Source of the DNA: Phymatolithon calcareum
Taxonomy: Eukaryota; Rhodophyta; Florideophyceae; Hapalidiales
Direction: 5' to 3'
DNA: 64,000 bases
Assembly: GCA_977006965.1 (NCBI GenBank)
Contig: OZ345354.1
Span: 2,232,001-2,296,000 of the forward strand
Within the stretch, counting starts at the first letter, position 1. Each line of letters opens with the position of its first letter. The notes below the pieces were generated by a model that worked only from the letters and a program-made list of their open reading frames with translations, was not told the DNA's origin and did no database searches. The translations under genes were made by a program, and so were the position numbers. Positions 31,357-43,000 of this stretch are shown here, in pieces.

Positions 31357-34312
31357 TGTCAAGATGCAGTTGCTGTGCACATGGATGATTCAAGTCACAT
31401 GGCTGCGGTAGGTGGCGTAGACAGCTACCATACGGGAAGGACGGATGTTTTGCCAGTGATGCGAATGATATGGGAATGTGCCGTGAGTGTACTATGAGTG
31501 CGTTGTGACTGGCTGGTGGCAAAATGCTGGAAGACGTGGGACCAACCTGGTGGGGAGGTGGACGTCATTCTACTGGTGTTGCATGTGACAGATTCTGCTC
31601 TTGTGGAGATAGTACTGGGATGCACAGCGGCTTTGCGACGATACACGCACGATCGGGACGGGTCTGCTAGGATGGAAGCGAAAGAGTACATAACTCAGTA
31701 AGTCAAGAGACTGTGCCGGCCTGAAATGGGGCGGTAGCTATTGGTTTATATAGAGATCAATTGCAAGAGGAAGAAGTATAACATGAAGCTGACATAGCAT
31801 CCACTCCACTCATTTAAAGGTAAATTATGCCATGAGCAATACCATCTGGTGTAGAACGTATGATACGTGTCATCTTCATCTGATCGAATGCTCACGAATG
31901 CGCCAAAGTCCGAAAGTACGCTTGTCAGTGTGCTCAGTGAGCTGCGCCCGTATCCCTTTTTTGTCTCCCATTGTTGTAAAACACGCTATCGTTGAGCAGA
32001 GGGTGTTTTGAACTAATGTAATTCAACTTTCCATGGACGTACTTGCCGTTGTTTTCCACAGGTTAATGACATGTCTCGTACAGGAGGGAAAAATTGGCAC
32101 TAGATGCATATGGAACGAGGCTCTGTGCGCGTGTGTATTCTGCCACGACTGAGTTTGTCAGATCTTACACAAACGGTCCGGACGTGATGCGTGAGTACGT
32201 ACCCTGCTCAAGTTGGTGGACAACATAACATGAATAAGATGGCAACCAGAAAGCATAGACGGAGCGACCGTAATGGAATTAGGTTAGTTCAGCAGCACAA
32301 TATCATCAACGCACAGGCCATGCCCAATGAAGTCGTCTCTGGCTTTTCTTCATCTTCCCTACTTTAGTGCACTGATTGGTCAGGGCACTCATGTTCTATC
32401 GAGAGATTGGACTAGCTGAGAATAGCTTATAATAGTCCAGCTGTTACAGCAATGGTGAATAGTACTGTTAGGTGACGAAAAAGCTTCTCCTGCTAACAGT
32501 TAGCAATTCATTTTGAGAGTAAGCAGACATCATCACGATCGCCGCGCGTACAGAACCACAAATATGAAAGTGCGGGCTGTAAGGAGTACAACGATGTCTC
32601 CAGCGTACGTGCCTTGCGCGTTTTGGAAAGCAATGATGCGCAGGTGCTCACTCAATCTCAGTATCCAGCGCATGGCGATAATAAGACGTTTGTCCGCCCT
32701 ACTCCATAACCCCCGGGGACTACAATTGCTCCAAATAAGGGCAATGTCATAATCGTTAGCGGAAGACAAGAGCACACAACTGTAATGAGTTTAAAGTTAT
32801 TCTGGCAACATAAATCATTTCGATTTTCCATCGTCCAATGTCTTCAGAGAAGTCACTGTTTCCAGATCTGTACTTTCTGTTGAAAGGTCACACTAAGGGC
32901 TAGGCCGGTTTGATCTCCACTTGATGAGGCGGAACAAAGCACAGATCCGCAACGTATGAACATATTTTTTCAAGAAGCCGATGTGCAAGGATCACCGTAA
33001 CCATGAAGCTTGTCTGGTACTGTATCCTCTTACCCAAGCTGAAAAAATGATCCTTCTCTCCGTCTCGTTGCGTCTTTTGTATATATTTGAGTGTAATTCA
33101 TATGCCTCATACGTACACCAAGCGAGATGCAGGGACTTTGCCATCTGTGGAAATACAAAAGCAGGCCTTTGTTCATCCATACACCATATATGGTATATCT
33201 TACTCCCAGCTGCGTGCCGGACTATCATCGATTCTATCTCTACATGGTCTCATACTCGGTAGAGTCAAAACATGGATATAAATAGCTGTTTTTTCAAAAC
33301 TCGGCAGGCGGCGGCCGAGACTCCGCTGACATGCTCACAACATGATCCATACTCTCAGTGGGCTATACGGAGACCACTGCATTGCTTCAAAGAAAAGACA
33401 CAGGCCCAGTGCACTCGACTTGACCCCGCTTTCAGAATTCAACAACGAATTACCATCAGTTTCCTCAATTCAACTTGATCTCATCAAGTTATCACGTTGG
33501 AACGTGACAATTTACTAAAATGAAAATCGCACTCAGGTGGCACCGACCTCTCATTTTACATAAAAATAGAACATAAAGTACACTAGACAACAAGTTTCAG
33601 TCTTCGAGGCCTATTTAATTGGAATTATTATCAAATTTCAGATACATTCTACAGAAACAGGACTTGAGACACGTCTCCTTGACCGTATTCGTGTCTCAAG
33701 AGTTATAGTTGTGAATATTCTATTTTTGAGTGATTACACTGGGCACTCAGCATTGTTGTGCACGGTTGATGACATATGCCTCTTTTCTGCACTCTACGTT
33801 CCTTGCAAAACAAAGTATGTGGACAACAATCGCACTTCAAAATGTGCTTATTCCGTTGCACTGATATCCAAAGAACTTTTTCCCCTAGCGCTCTGATCAA
33901 GTTATTGCACAGAATTGCTTGCCCGCACAACAACTTAAAAGAGACAGCTATTGTCGCCATCAGGGCCTCCTTGTTTGTATATTTAGAACAGGGTTTAGAT
34001 TTACTCAAAGAGCTACCCTTCACTCTTGTTATTAACCAATAACGGGAGCTATACCAATGCGGATGGTCGTAAAAAGAAATCGTTTTTCGCAAAGTCTTTG
34101 ATCATTTCCACTCCACTACGGACACGTGTTACATCCCTGGATCATTGGCTAACTGCTTTCAAAAGACCCGAACGGCCCATCTGCGACAATAGTACTTGTC
34201 GCAGACAGAGTTCTCCGGCTGCGTCGTCATTGTCGCAGATGCCTCCAGCTGGAACTTCTATGCGACTCTGGTAATTCCTAACTGACCTATTTCCTACACC
34301 CTCTCCGTCGAA
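31357..34312. other. Gene-poor stretch of about 3 kb
   Basis: No convincing gene. Short frames occur on both strands (for example 32513-32775, 33703-34092) without recognisable similarity. Small hairpins are present: CTTGAGACACG repeated inverted at 33663-33673/33690-33700, AACTTGAT-CTC-ATCAAGTT near 33473-33491, and CTGCGACAA-TAGTAC-TTGTCGCAG at 34181-34204. Confidence 0.45.
34181..34204. repeat. Small hairpin, 9-bp arms
   Basis: CTGCGACAA, spacer TAGTAC, then TTGTCGCAG. A further TTGTCGCAGA follows at about 34230, so the motif is partly repeated. It lies just upstream of the GNAT gene and could affect its leader. Confidence 0.8.
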
Positions 34313-35041
34313 ATGATTCTTCCACATGCTAGGGTTGCCCGCGTTTTCGATGCTTCTCCGTTGTGCTCATTCTGTCGTTTACAGTTACGCACTGTATTCT
34401 CAATCATGCAAATCCCCATGCGTCCGAACTCAACCTCGGCAGACCAAAGTATTGCGCGAAAAAAGCCCCCGTCTATGACTTCACAGTCTCAATTCTATGA
34501 GTCACCAGAGACGTCGACACTTCCTCGAGTGAGAATCCGACAAGCAGTTCTCGCAGATGTGCCGACGTTGACGCAGTGGGACGGTGAACCTCACGTCATT
34601 GCGGCAAAAACGGACGATCCGTCAAAACCCGATAAGTTCGACTGGATATCAGAACTGGCAACGCGCGTCGACGGAACATGTTTTTTCATAGCTGAAGTGG
34701 ACAACCGTCCGATCGGAATGCTTGGAGTGATTGACCCTGCACGTGAACGGACGAAGGCTTGGGGAGCTATCGCTGGGAATATGCGAGCAATAGACATCTG
34801 GATCGGGGAACGAGACAGCTTAGGAAAAGGATTCGGCTCGCAAATGATGCGGTGGGCTCTCGCGTACTGTTTTGAGGACCCGGACGTTGTTGCCGTTGTT
34901 GTCGATCCTCTGTATAGTAATAAGCGTGCACATCGGTTTTACGAACGTTTTGGATTTCGCAAGGCTGAACGAAGGCGATTTGACGCTTGCAGCGATTGCT
35001 ATGTCATGCGGTTGGAGCGACACGTTTACAAAGCTAGTTAG
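34313..35041 (+). CDS. GNAT N-acetyltransferase, AAC(6')-like
   Basis: 242 aa from ATG 34313; alternative starts are ATG 34406 and later. The conserved domain begins at about residue 71 (VRIRQAVLADVPTLTQW) and contains FFIAEVDNRPIGMLGVID, IDIWIGERDSLGKGFGSQMM with the acetyl-CoA pyrophosphate loop (R/Q-x-x-G-x-G/A type: LGKGFGS), and DPLYSNKRAHRFYERFGFRK followed by ERRRF. This order and spacing match the bacterial aminoglycoside 6'-acetyltransferase / siderophore-synthesis acetyltransferase branch of GNAT. The true substrate is unknown, and drug resistance should not be assumed. The long N-terminus (about 70 aa) may be a targeting extension. Bacterial origin by transfer is possible. Confidence 0.8.
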   Translation: MILPHARVARVFDASPLCSFCRLQLRTVFSIMQIPMRPNSTSADQSIARKKPPSMTSQSQFYESPETSTLPRVRIRQAVLADVPTLTQWDGEPHVIAAKTDDPSKPDKFDWISELATRVDGTCFFIAEVDNRPIGMLGVIDPARERTKAWGAIAGNMRAIDIWIGERDSLGKGFGSQMMRWALAYCFEDPDVVAVVVDPLYSNKRAHRFYERFGFRKAERRRFDACSDCYVMRLERHVYKAS

Positions 35042-35984
35042 AATGCTGTCAAAGGAATTGTAGGCGCCAGATTCGCAAGGCCTTAGCTATTTTGCCCGTT
35101 TCCACAGACAATCGATATTGCATTAGGAACAATTCACACCTCGATGAAATCATAATCGCTATGGCCGAATGCCTCCCTGCGACGACATTTCAGCGTGGAT
35201 TATCGAAGTCTCTTGAATCAGCTTGACGTCGGGCCTGCTATCGTGTTTCTATCTTTCTTTATTGCTGGATATATGAGTTATACAAAATGTACGTTACTGA
35301 ACATCTAGGGGGCCTCTAAGATGCTTCTGGACCGGATTCATTCTGGGTACTCACGTAACTGCTTCCCTATTTCGCGGAAAGCGTAGTTTCTACTGCCGCT
35401 ACCTACTACTGCAGATGTCCTCCTGAAGGAGCATGATGCTTTATATCTGACCTCGTTTATCCACTCACGTCGAGCGATATTGAACGCAATTCCTATTAAC
35501 GGTTTTCGAACGCCGCGCTGCACATGGAGCTTTCGATCAAGAAGTTTCGCTATTAAGGAAACAGCCGTTGTGCTTCCCAATTCTTCACCGCACTCACCAA
35601 GCGGGGTGGGAAATTTAGACCTTACCCAGAGCAAAGGTCCGACATTCCTTGGTTGTGGAAGGATATACTGCCCCGCAGTCACTGCTTTGACCACTGCGCG
35701 ATGAGCGTTGTACCGATACTCCATGCGGAATTTTAAAACTTCTATTTTGCGACACTGCTTTGGCCTTCTTATTGTGCCAGCTACACTTGCCCGTCAGGGG
35801 CCTACAAGGTTTATAGGCAATTCAGTCCATAGGTGCGATTCTGAATTTGTGTGGCCGCTTTTTCCATCCGAGCAATGCGACCTATCCATCTCCCTACGCA
35901 TGAGCCCCTTTCACTGGCAAGCCTTTTCGTTCCAGTTTGTGAGTGTGCGTTATTCCAGAGCAGAGGCGCAATCATCGATGGAAA
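35042..35984. other. Intergenic with an unrecognised minus-strand ORF
   Basis: Contains the frame at 35338-35724. A T-rich stretch near 35250-35270 (TTTCTATCTTTCTTTATTGC) resembles the 3' tail of the LINE at 40 kb and may be a tiny remnant. Confidence 0.4.
35338..35724 (-). CDS. Unrecognised ORF
   Basis: 128 aa from ATG 35724. It has a mixed alpha/beta-looking sequence (PLLWVRSKFPTPLGECGEEL, STTAVSLIAKLLDRKLHVQ, KPLIGIAFNIARREWINEVR). No family is recognised. It sits between the GNAT and sulfotransferase genes and may be a fragment of a larger or dead gene. Confidence 0.25.
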   Translation of the reverse strand: MEYRYNAHRAVVKAVTAGQYILPQPRNVGPLLWVRSKFPTPLGECGEELGSTTAVSLIAKLLDRKLHVQRGVRKPLIGIAFNIARREWINEVRYKASCSFRRTSAVVGSGSRNYAFREIGKQLREYPE

Positions 35985-36992
35985 ATGTCACAAGTCTGTG
36001 AAGAAGTACAGCCGCAGAGTAGGTCAAGTCGCTCTGACCCTGCATTCAAGACTCTCATCTTTGTCGTATCTGCAGGCACGCTTCTCCTAATCTACCGAGA
36101 GTTAGCTGCTACTCAACAACTCATAGCTACACAGAAAGTGCGCCCACAAGATCATGATGGGCGACAGTTGAGAAAAAAATGGCTTCTACAATCTAAACCT
36201 CGTCCGCTTGTCGTCGTTGCTGCTGGCATTCCTCGTTCAGGATCCACCTGGGTTTTTAACGTACTTAGAATCCTTCTCCGAATTCGAGATCCAAACTCGG
36301 TATCAGGATACTTCTCGGACCTCATCCTCGCGCTCAAGTACCACAGCTCCTTGTCTGGACGCCTCACAAACATGACGTGGTTGGAGGCATACAGGTCGTT
36401 AAATACGAGTTTGCTTGTAAAGGTGCACGGACCGGACCCATGGCACGGTTTCGCTGGCAAGATGAATTTAGAACAGGGAGCCGATGTCACAATACTGACA
36501 CATAGAGATTTGCGCACGCAAGTTCGATCCATCGTAATCAAAAAGTGGATCAGTAGAATTCGCCATCAGAATAAGAAGAAACGTGTGTTCGAAAACCCCA
36601 AGTTTTGGATAGAACATGCTCGCCGCATGCTTGAAATCAGAAACGAAACTATGGCTTCAGTTGGCAGCGGGCGATCCATTGATATCGGATACGAAGAATG
36701 GAACGGCCGGGGAGAAGAGCAGCAACGACAAGTTATTCGTAAGCTTGCGGATAAACTATCGTGGAATTTCACTGAAGACGATATAACCGCGACTCTCATT
36801 GAAGCTCAAAGGATCGCTCCTCCTGCCAGCGACACTGTTCTCTTGTACAATCCCGCCAATCAATTGCATGCGGGCCATAGGAGAGTAGATGTCTCTCACC
36901 CGCGATATCTTCGAGCTATTAGAGCTGGGTATGACGCTATTGAAAAAAATCCTGTTTGCAGGCAGTTCTTGAAGAAATATGGGTATCTGTAG
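35985..36992 (+). CDS. Membrane-anchored sulfotransferase
   Basis: 335 aa from ATG 35985; the frame opens 14 codons earlier without a good start. A short cytosolic N-terminus precedes one hydrophobic anchor (about 21-38, KTLIFVVSAGTLLLIYREL). The PAPS-binding 5'-phosphosulfate loop is GIPRSGSTWVFN (81-92). The 3'-phosphate site is THRDLRTQVRSIVIKKW (172-188). This is the sulfotransferase P-loop fold in Golgi type II topology. Red algae make heavily sulfated galactans, so a role in cell-wall or mucilage polysaccharide sulfation is plausible but inferred. The acceptor is unknown. The C-terminus ends CRQFLKKYGYL. No intron. Confidence 0.8.
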   Translation: MSQVCEEVQPQSRSSRSDPAFKTLIFVVSAGTLLLIYRELAATQQLIATQKVRPQDHDGRQLRKKWLLQSKPRPLVVVAAGIPRSGSTWVFNVLRILLRIRDPNSVSGYFSDLILALKYHSSLSGRLTNMTWLEAYRSLNTSLLVKVHGPDPWHGFAGKMNLEQGADVTILTHRDLRTQVRSIVIKKWISRIRHQNKKKRVFENPKFWIEHARRMLEIRNETMASVGSGRSIDIGYEEWNGRGEEQQRQVIRKLADKLSWNFTEDDITATLIEAQRIAPPASDTVLLYNPANQLHAGHRRVDVSHPRYLRAIRAGYDAIEKNPVCRQFLKKYGYL

Positions 36993-37489
36993 AACTTTGA
37001 AATCCATAAAACCACGGCAAAGAACGAATATTTAAAGTGTGTTCAACTTTACAACGGATCGTACCAGCCAGCAATAAAAAAGCTGCGAACGCTGCTAACT
37101 CTAGTAGATGCTCGCTGACCTATCGCTCTTCCCAGCAATACTCCACTGGCAGGCATAGCGTGGGGACTCACCCGTGACACATCATCAAATCGGGTACTGT
37201 TAATCTGTCGCGTCTACGTTGTATTCAGGACTGGTGCCGCTTAGTTAATTCGCTTGGAATCCATCCTGTGCCATCTCACAATCTAAAACTGCAGTGTATG
37301 TCTCTTGTTGTCGAACAAGACAGTGGCTTGCAATGTGAGCTCAGTCAATGGGGAAACAAGAAGTCTAAGAAAGACGTTGACAGCACAAGACTTAGGGGAG
37401 ATCCTGTAGAGCGACCACATGGGGTCGCCACCCGCAAGTGTCAGCTCGTAATAACGGACAGACCCGACAGTCGAAATAATCGCAGGATG

Positions 37490-37672
37490 GGAGGCACCAA
37501 GAGATCGCCAAGTTGGGTCAATGACTTGCACGTGCGTATCGCGGTAGCCGTTAGACCAGACAGTGATAGACCTAACATCACAGGAGGGGAGGCCCCAGAG
37601 ATCGCAAAGTTGGGTCAATGACTCGCACGTGCGTATCACGGTAGCCGTTAGACCTGACAGTGACAGGATAGA
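37490..37672 (+). repeat. Two tandem copies of a ~98-bp unit
   Basis: GGAGGC starts both units (37490 and 37588). They share AAGTTGGGTCAATGAC, GCACGTGCGTATC, GGTAGCCGTTAGACC and GACAGTGA with a few substitutions. A third, more decayed unit may lie just upstream (37420-37489). The long minus-strand frame at 37283-37771 is created by this repeat. Confidence 0.85.
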
Positions 37673-37861
37673 GTCGGTATTCGTGGGGTGTGCTATGCAA
37701 CCCCCAGCCAGTAGGTTGAGAATCTGATAGCTTATAAGGCACCGCTCATCGCAGCGAGTGAAGGATCGCATCTCAAGTAAGCCACAAATTGGCGAGAGCG
37801 AGTGCCGACTACCTTACCGACTCTGAGAGTGCAACAATCCTTCACCAGTGCATCTTTCCAT

Positions 37862-38400
37862 TTCTTTCTTTCTTATGCTACAGAACGCTTCAACCTCAAA
37901 TTAACACCTGAACTTATCTTCGAAAAAGCTCTGATTGTTTAGAATGTCGAATGTGTTGACGGATTTCTCTCTCATCGGATTCTCCGGAGTTGCTACGCAC
38001 TCTTTTTGTGAATTGACGTCGAGAAACATCCCGACCAAGAAGACAGCGCACGATCTTATGATCCTCAGCACCATCCAGACGCATACCGGCGAGTAGTGGA
38101 ATATCCTCGTTGTGTCCGAGGTGAAAGGCTCCAACAATCGAGCAAAAGTTCGCGATGAGCTGGTGGATTATGACCTAGGGAAGGCTGTGTGAGATGTGCA
38201 GATCGTCCGGGAGTGACGGATGATAACTGGTTTCCTGTGCATTGATGATGGATTGAGCAGTTTCCGAAATTATCGGTATCTTATGATGTGATAGAAAACT
38301 CAATTCCAAGTCTCCCCGTCCCGCGAGCTCATCAACTGCCTCATTTTTAAGAACTCTCCAGCATCTCGGTATCTACGTGCCTTCTATCAGAGGTCGGAAC
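37862..38400 (-). mobile_element. Old, decayed copy of the 40-kb LINE (3' part)
   Basis: Starts with the TTTCTTTCTTTCTTA tail and follows the intact element through AAATTAACACC, GGATTTCTCTCTC, CGAGCTCATCA and CTGCCTCATTTTT to ACGTGCCTTCTATC, with many substitutions and small indels. It corresponds to the RNase H end and 3' UTR (about 40050-40610 of the intact copy). All frames are broken. The 5' border fades near 38400-38440. Confidence 0.8.
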
Positions 38401-39650
38401 AATATGATTGCTAGCGATTGCAAATCTTTTTGGAATCCCCAGTAACTGATGTTCATCGTGTGAGCTCGCAATAAGGATTGCAATCAATGTGCTTAATGCA
38501 ATACACGGTGCAATACTGTATCTTCATCAATCCACACATGGAGGCTTTATTCAAACACAAAATAATGGCAGTAGCAGGCTCTCTGGCCTTTACACGCTGG
38601 TTCCGAAATGCTCCTCTTCGTATATCTCATGGGTTTTCGTGCGAGCTTCTGCCCTATCCGAGCGAGCACCATTTATGGCCTCGCTGACGAACGGGCCATC
38701 CCAGTATCGCTCGCTCGGTTTGAGAACAACCAGCGACTCGAACAGTTGAGGTGTCATCTTTCACCGATTCACGGTTAGCACACTCTGTGTGATGCTCCAA
38801 AGCCGCTCAACTTCAGCCACGGGGTCAAATATAAAGTCACAGTTGCCATATTCTTGCCTCGACTCTTCTTTCTTGCGAAGCTTAGTAAGGCGCTCACTCA
38901 TGCTCACACTCGCACTAGCAGCATTTTTCCGGCTAGACCTCGTTCAGATAGTGCGTCTGATTTTCGAAGAGAAAAAACTGCGCACATTTCATCTCCGATA
39001 TATCATCCGCCAATCCCTTTTGGATTTTAACGACTCCAATCTCGAACGAATGATTAGCCACGATCCTGGCTATCGGTGAAAAGTACTTCGTTCCCAGTCT
39101 GCATTGGTACATAGACGAACTAGGGTTGCTTTTCTCTTCAGGCACATATTCAATCAAAAACATCGAGATCGTCTCTGCATGCCGCCAGAGTGTGTTCACG
39201 AGTTGCAAAGACTTTGCGCCAAGACAACGTCTTCGGGAATGGGCTGGTTCGCCTTCGACATGATTGTCATCGATGGTCAGAGTGGTCGTCGACGTTTAGA
39301 GTTGTGGTCACGGACTGAGAGACGGCTGGATCGGATTGATGCTACTGTAGTCTGCTTACTTGAAAACATGAAGAGAGTACCCTGCAACAACGTGGCATTC
39401 CTCGGAGTCCTTTCATACTGCAAATATAAATCTGAATAACTGTGCGGTAACGCCGAACTCCAGCGCACTTGGTCAACCGAACCTTTCTGGGTGGTACGTA
39501 ATGAAAAATTGTGAGAGAAATAACCTCGCATTGAAATTCCGCTGATATGTAGTACAGTAAATCGAAGCATCGTGTAATACGGGAAAATTGCACTCCGTAC
39601 TATACGTATTGCAATCAATCGCCTCATGGCAATCTCTAATCGTGATTGGT

Positions 39651-39670
39651 GATTGCAATTAATTGCAATC
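39651..39670. repeat. Perfect 20-nt palindrome
   Basis: GATTGCAATTAATTGCAATC is its own reverse complement. A nearby GTATTGCAATCAATCG (39606-39621) extends the theme. It lies upstream of nothing recognisable, 380 bp before the LINE insertion. Confidence 0.9.
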
Positions 39671-40036
39671 GCAATGGACTCGGTCTCGCCACTCCTTCTT
39701 TTTCTTCATTGCATGTTTTTAAAGTTGTCCTAGAAAAACTCCAAATAATTACGGCTACAGTAGACGTTAACAGATACGAGTGGTACTGGATGTCACAACA
39801 GCTGAAAGCTGCAAAAAGTGCAGACCTTCGGGGAGCTTAACATCAATATCTCTACGCTGCCAATCTTCAGTCCCCGTCCTTCAAAGGGATGACTCGGATT
39901 CGACCATTTAGGATTCTCACGGTAGCTGATCATTCCTCTCCTTCTATATGAGCCACGTGCAACATCATTTGCTCCCTCAAATCCCACAGTTCCGCAACAA
40001 TTCTCCGAACTTCCGCGACTGCTCGTTGTGCGAGTT

Positions 40037-40046
40037 GGTGTAACAT
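40037..40046. repeat. Target-site duplication, LINE 3' side
   Basis: GGTGTAACAT, identical to 44287-44296 on the other side of the element. It directly abuts the T/C-rich 3' tail of the minus-strand LINE. Confidence 0.75.
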
Positions 40047-40091
40047 ATTTCTTTCTTTCTTTCTTTATTGCAGATGACGTCAATTTTTAAG

Positions 40092-43000
40092 TTAACGTCT
40101 AAACTTGCTCTCGAGCAAGTTCTCTTCGTTCAAATATTGGATTATCGCTACGGGTTTCTCTCTGCACAGATCTTCTACCGTTTTGCTTCGAACTCTGCCG
40201 ATGAATTTCCGTCGACTAACAGCCCGACCCGAACAATGTAGGATCATATGTTCCACAGTTTCCTTCACACCATACGGGCATTTCTTGCACATTGGGTCGT
40301 GAGGAAGTCGCTCATTCTCGTTGTGTCCATGGTGAAAGCTGGCGACGATTGGACAGCAATTAGTTATGAGCTGGTGGAGTATTACCTCAGCCCGTCTATG
40401 TGAGATGTGTAGGTCTTCCGGGAGTGTCGGGATGGTAACTGGTTTGCTTCTACAAGGCGGTTTGATAATGGATCGTGCCGCTTCCATGGTGAGAGGTACC
40501 GCTTGATGTGATAGCAGGCTTGATTCCGAGATTCCCCGGCGCGCGAGCTCATCAGCAGCCTCATTTTTCGGGACTCCGCAGTGACTCGGAAACCAAATGC
40601 CTTCTATGTGAATCTCCTGTGCCATGATTTGTTCCATAAGATTCCATAGTTTCCGAACCATCTCTCCAAACATCCGCGGCTGGCCGTTGAGTGCGTCTAT
40701 GCAGCTCTTGCTGTCCGTGAACCATCGGATAGTGCTGCCGCACGATATCGGTTGACTGGATGCTACCTGAAATGCGTGTACGGCTGCAAAAGCCTCAGCG
40801 TCGAATGAGGAGCCAACGGCCCCAGCGGACAGCCCTTCTTCCAGTATCGCTTTTTCTCCACGCAGCACCAAAACGCCCGCACCACCGACCTGCGGTGGGA
40901 TTGTACGGTACATGTCGAGTGTGTCATCATCTTCATCGCATAGGATAACACGCTGCTTCGAGGCCGTCGGGGTCGTTTCGTAGGCATGCTCGTCCCCGTC
41001 GTCGTAGACCAAGAGGACATCCGGCGGCTTGCCGTGTCGAGCTTCAAACCGTTTCGCAGCGTCGTGGTTCTGATGTTCGGTAGAGTTGAATTTCTTCAAG
41101 GTCGCGGAGTACCAACCTTCGTCCCATTTTACGGAGACGCGTTCTCCGTGATTCAGATCCCAGACGTGAGCTTGCGGTATTTCTCCCACACTTCCATCTG
41201 TCCATATTTCGATATCCGCTGTTCTCACAGCATTACGCTCCAAAATAAAGGCTTCTGTGGCGGCGCGCTTCTCCTCCGGTTCATCCTTCGCGGAAATAGG
41301 CGTTATGAAGGTCGTAAACCTGTTGCTTGAGCGATCCTTCCCGATTGGCGAGTGGAATCCCCTGCGTGGTAGAGCGAGGATCCCTTTCTCTGCCAGATAA
41401 TAGGAGCTTGATTCCCGCCATGACCCTACGTTGCGTCTTGGTTTGAGCTCGCGTGAGTGGGTTGCACGAGCCACTGGAGCCCCCGGTTCGAGTCGGAGTG
41501 CTTTCTCCATAACAAGAGTAGCATCCATCTCTCCGATGTCCCGCAGGCTACGCATCCCTGTTAGTGCCCGAATCTTGGCAACTGCCGTAGCTTTAAGGCA
41601 GCCGCTGGCCGCTCGCGCTGCGTCGTTTCGTGCGATTTCGACTTGTTTGATGTGTGAGTCGAAGCCATGTACTGCGTAGGATGACGCACCGTATAATACA
41701 ACTGGCTCGCAGTAGCTCTTTCGGAAAGCCTCCATGGTCGGTGTCTCGGCGCCCCAAGATGTCCCTCCCAGCGCTCGGATGAATCGAGTCTTGGACCGGA
41801 GTTTCAGACTCACTTCCTTGCAGTGCAATTTGAAGCTCAGTCGTTGGTCCACGTTAACTCCGAGGAACTTATATGCCGGAACTGCTTTGATTCTCTCTCC
41901 GTCGATCTTGACGTTGCCGTCAATGATTCCCAGTGGTGACCTTCCACCTGCAGCAAATCCCAATACCTTGCATTTCTGAGCATTGATCTTGATCCTCAAA
42001 TAACCGCATAGCTGGGAGAGGATCTGGGCGGCCTCATTGAGCTTGGAGATAACATCTTCCCAGGTCGCGCCGGTGGCATGGAAGCTGGTGTCGTCTGCGA
42101 AACTAAATTGAACCAGGTCGTCAAGGCGAACCTCTAAATTAGAGATGTATAAGTTCCAGAGGTTTGGTGATAAAGAGCTCCCTTGCGGTAGCCCACATCC
42201 TAGCGCCCGAGACCGACCGACAGTGTTGATGTGTCGTCCTCGAGCTCGGCGGTCCGTCAGGTAGGAATGCATCCAGCAAATCATATTTGGGGGACAGTTT
42301 AAGTTCACCATTTTTGCAAGTAACGCCGGTATAACAACCCGATCGTATGCAGTGCTGAAGTCCACGAAGAGGGCAGCACATTTCTGTCGGCGGGAGAATG
42401 CGTCTCCCGTGCGCTGTGTCATAGCAGTTATATGCTCGTGGGTGCTGCGGTATAATCTGAATCCTGCTTGCGCGGAGGGAAGTTTCGACTCCATCCACCC
42501 CGTTAGGCGTAGTCCGATGAGGCGTTCAGCAATACGACTGATGATTGATGACAACGAGATTGGCCGGAGGGCTGTGGGGTCATTCGGTTTGGGTATGCCG
42601 AGGAGTAGCACTGTTCTCCATGCAGAGGGCACTGTTCCTTCGCGCCAACTTCTGTTAACCAGATCCAGTAAACGGTTTGTGGCCGTCGGAGACAGATGAC
42701 GGATGAATTCGACTTCTATCGTATCCGGACCAGTTGCAGTGCGTGTTGGCATTGCGCTTATGACTGCTGTGAGTTCACGCATAGAAAATTCTGGAACCTC
42801 GCCAAGCTCAGTGTGCGCCATCGCCACAGCCGTCATGTACTTCCGTTTCCATTTCAAGTCTTGCGCCTTGACTTTGTTCCGATTTCTGGCGACATATCCC
42901 TTGACAACGTCGTCCGCAATATCTTGGTTCGATTTCCGGCAGTCTGCCACAATGGTTGCCCTCGCGCGGCGTTTGCCCTCGATTGCGGCGAGAAGCTTCC

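Larger units (their letters stand above)
36993..40046. other. Repeat-rich intergenic stretch
   Basis: Holds a two-copy 98-bp tandem repeat (37490-37672), an old LINE copy (37862-38400) and a 20-nt palindrome (39651-39670). Other frames here (38478-39660) overlap on both strands and are not recognisable. Confidence 0.5.

Noticed and set aside
34313-35041. Antibiotic-resistance gene
   Set aside because: The GNAT resembles AAC(6') enzymes, but GNAT substrates cannot be read from sequence and the host is eukaryotic, so resistance is not claimed.
37283-37771. 162-aa minus-strand ORF
   Set aside because: It is produced by the 98-bp tandem repeat; the peptide simply repeats (ITVWSNGYRDTH-like units) and has no recognisable similarity.
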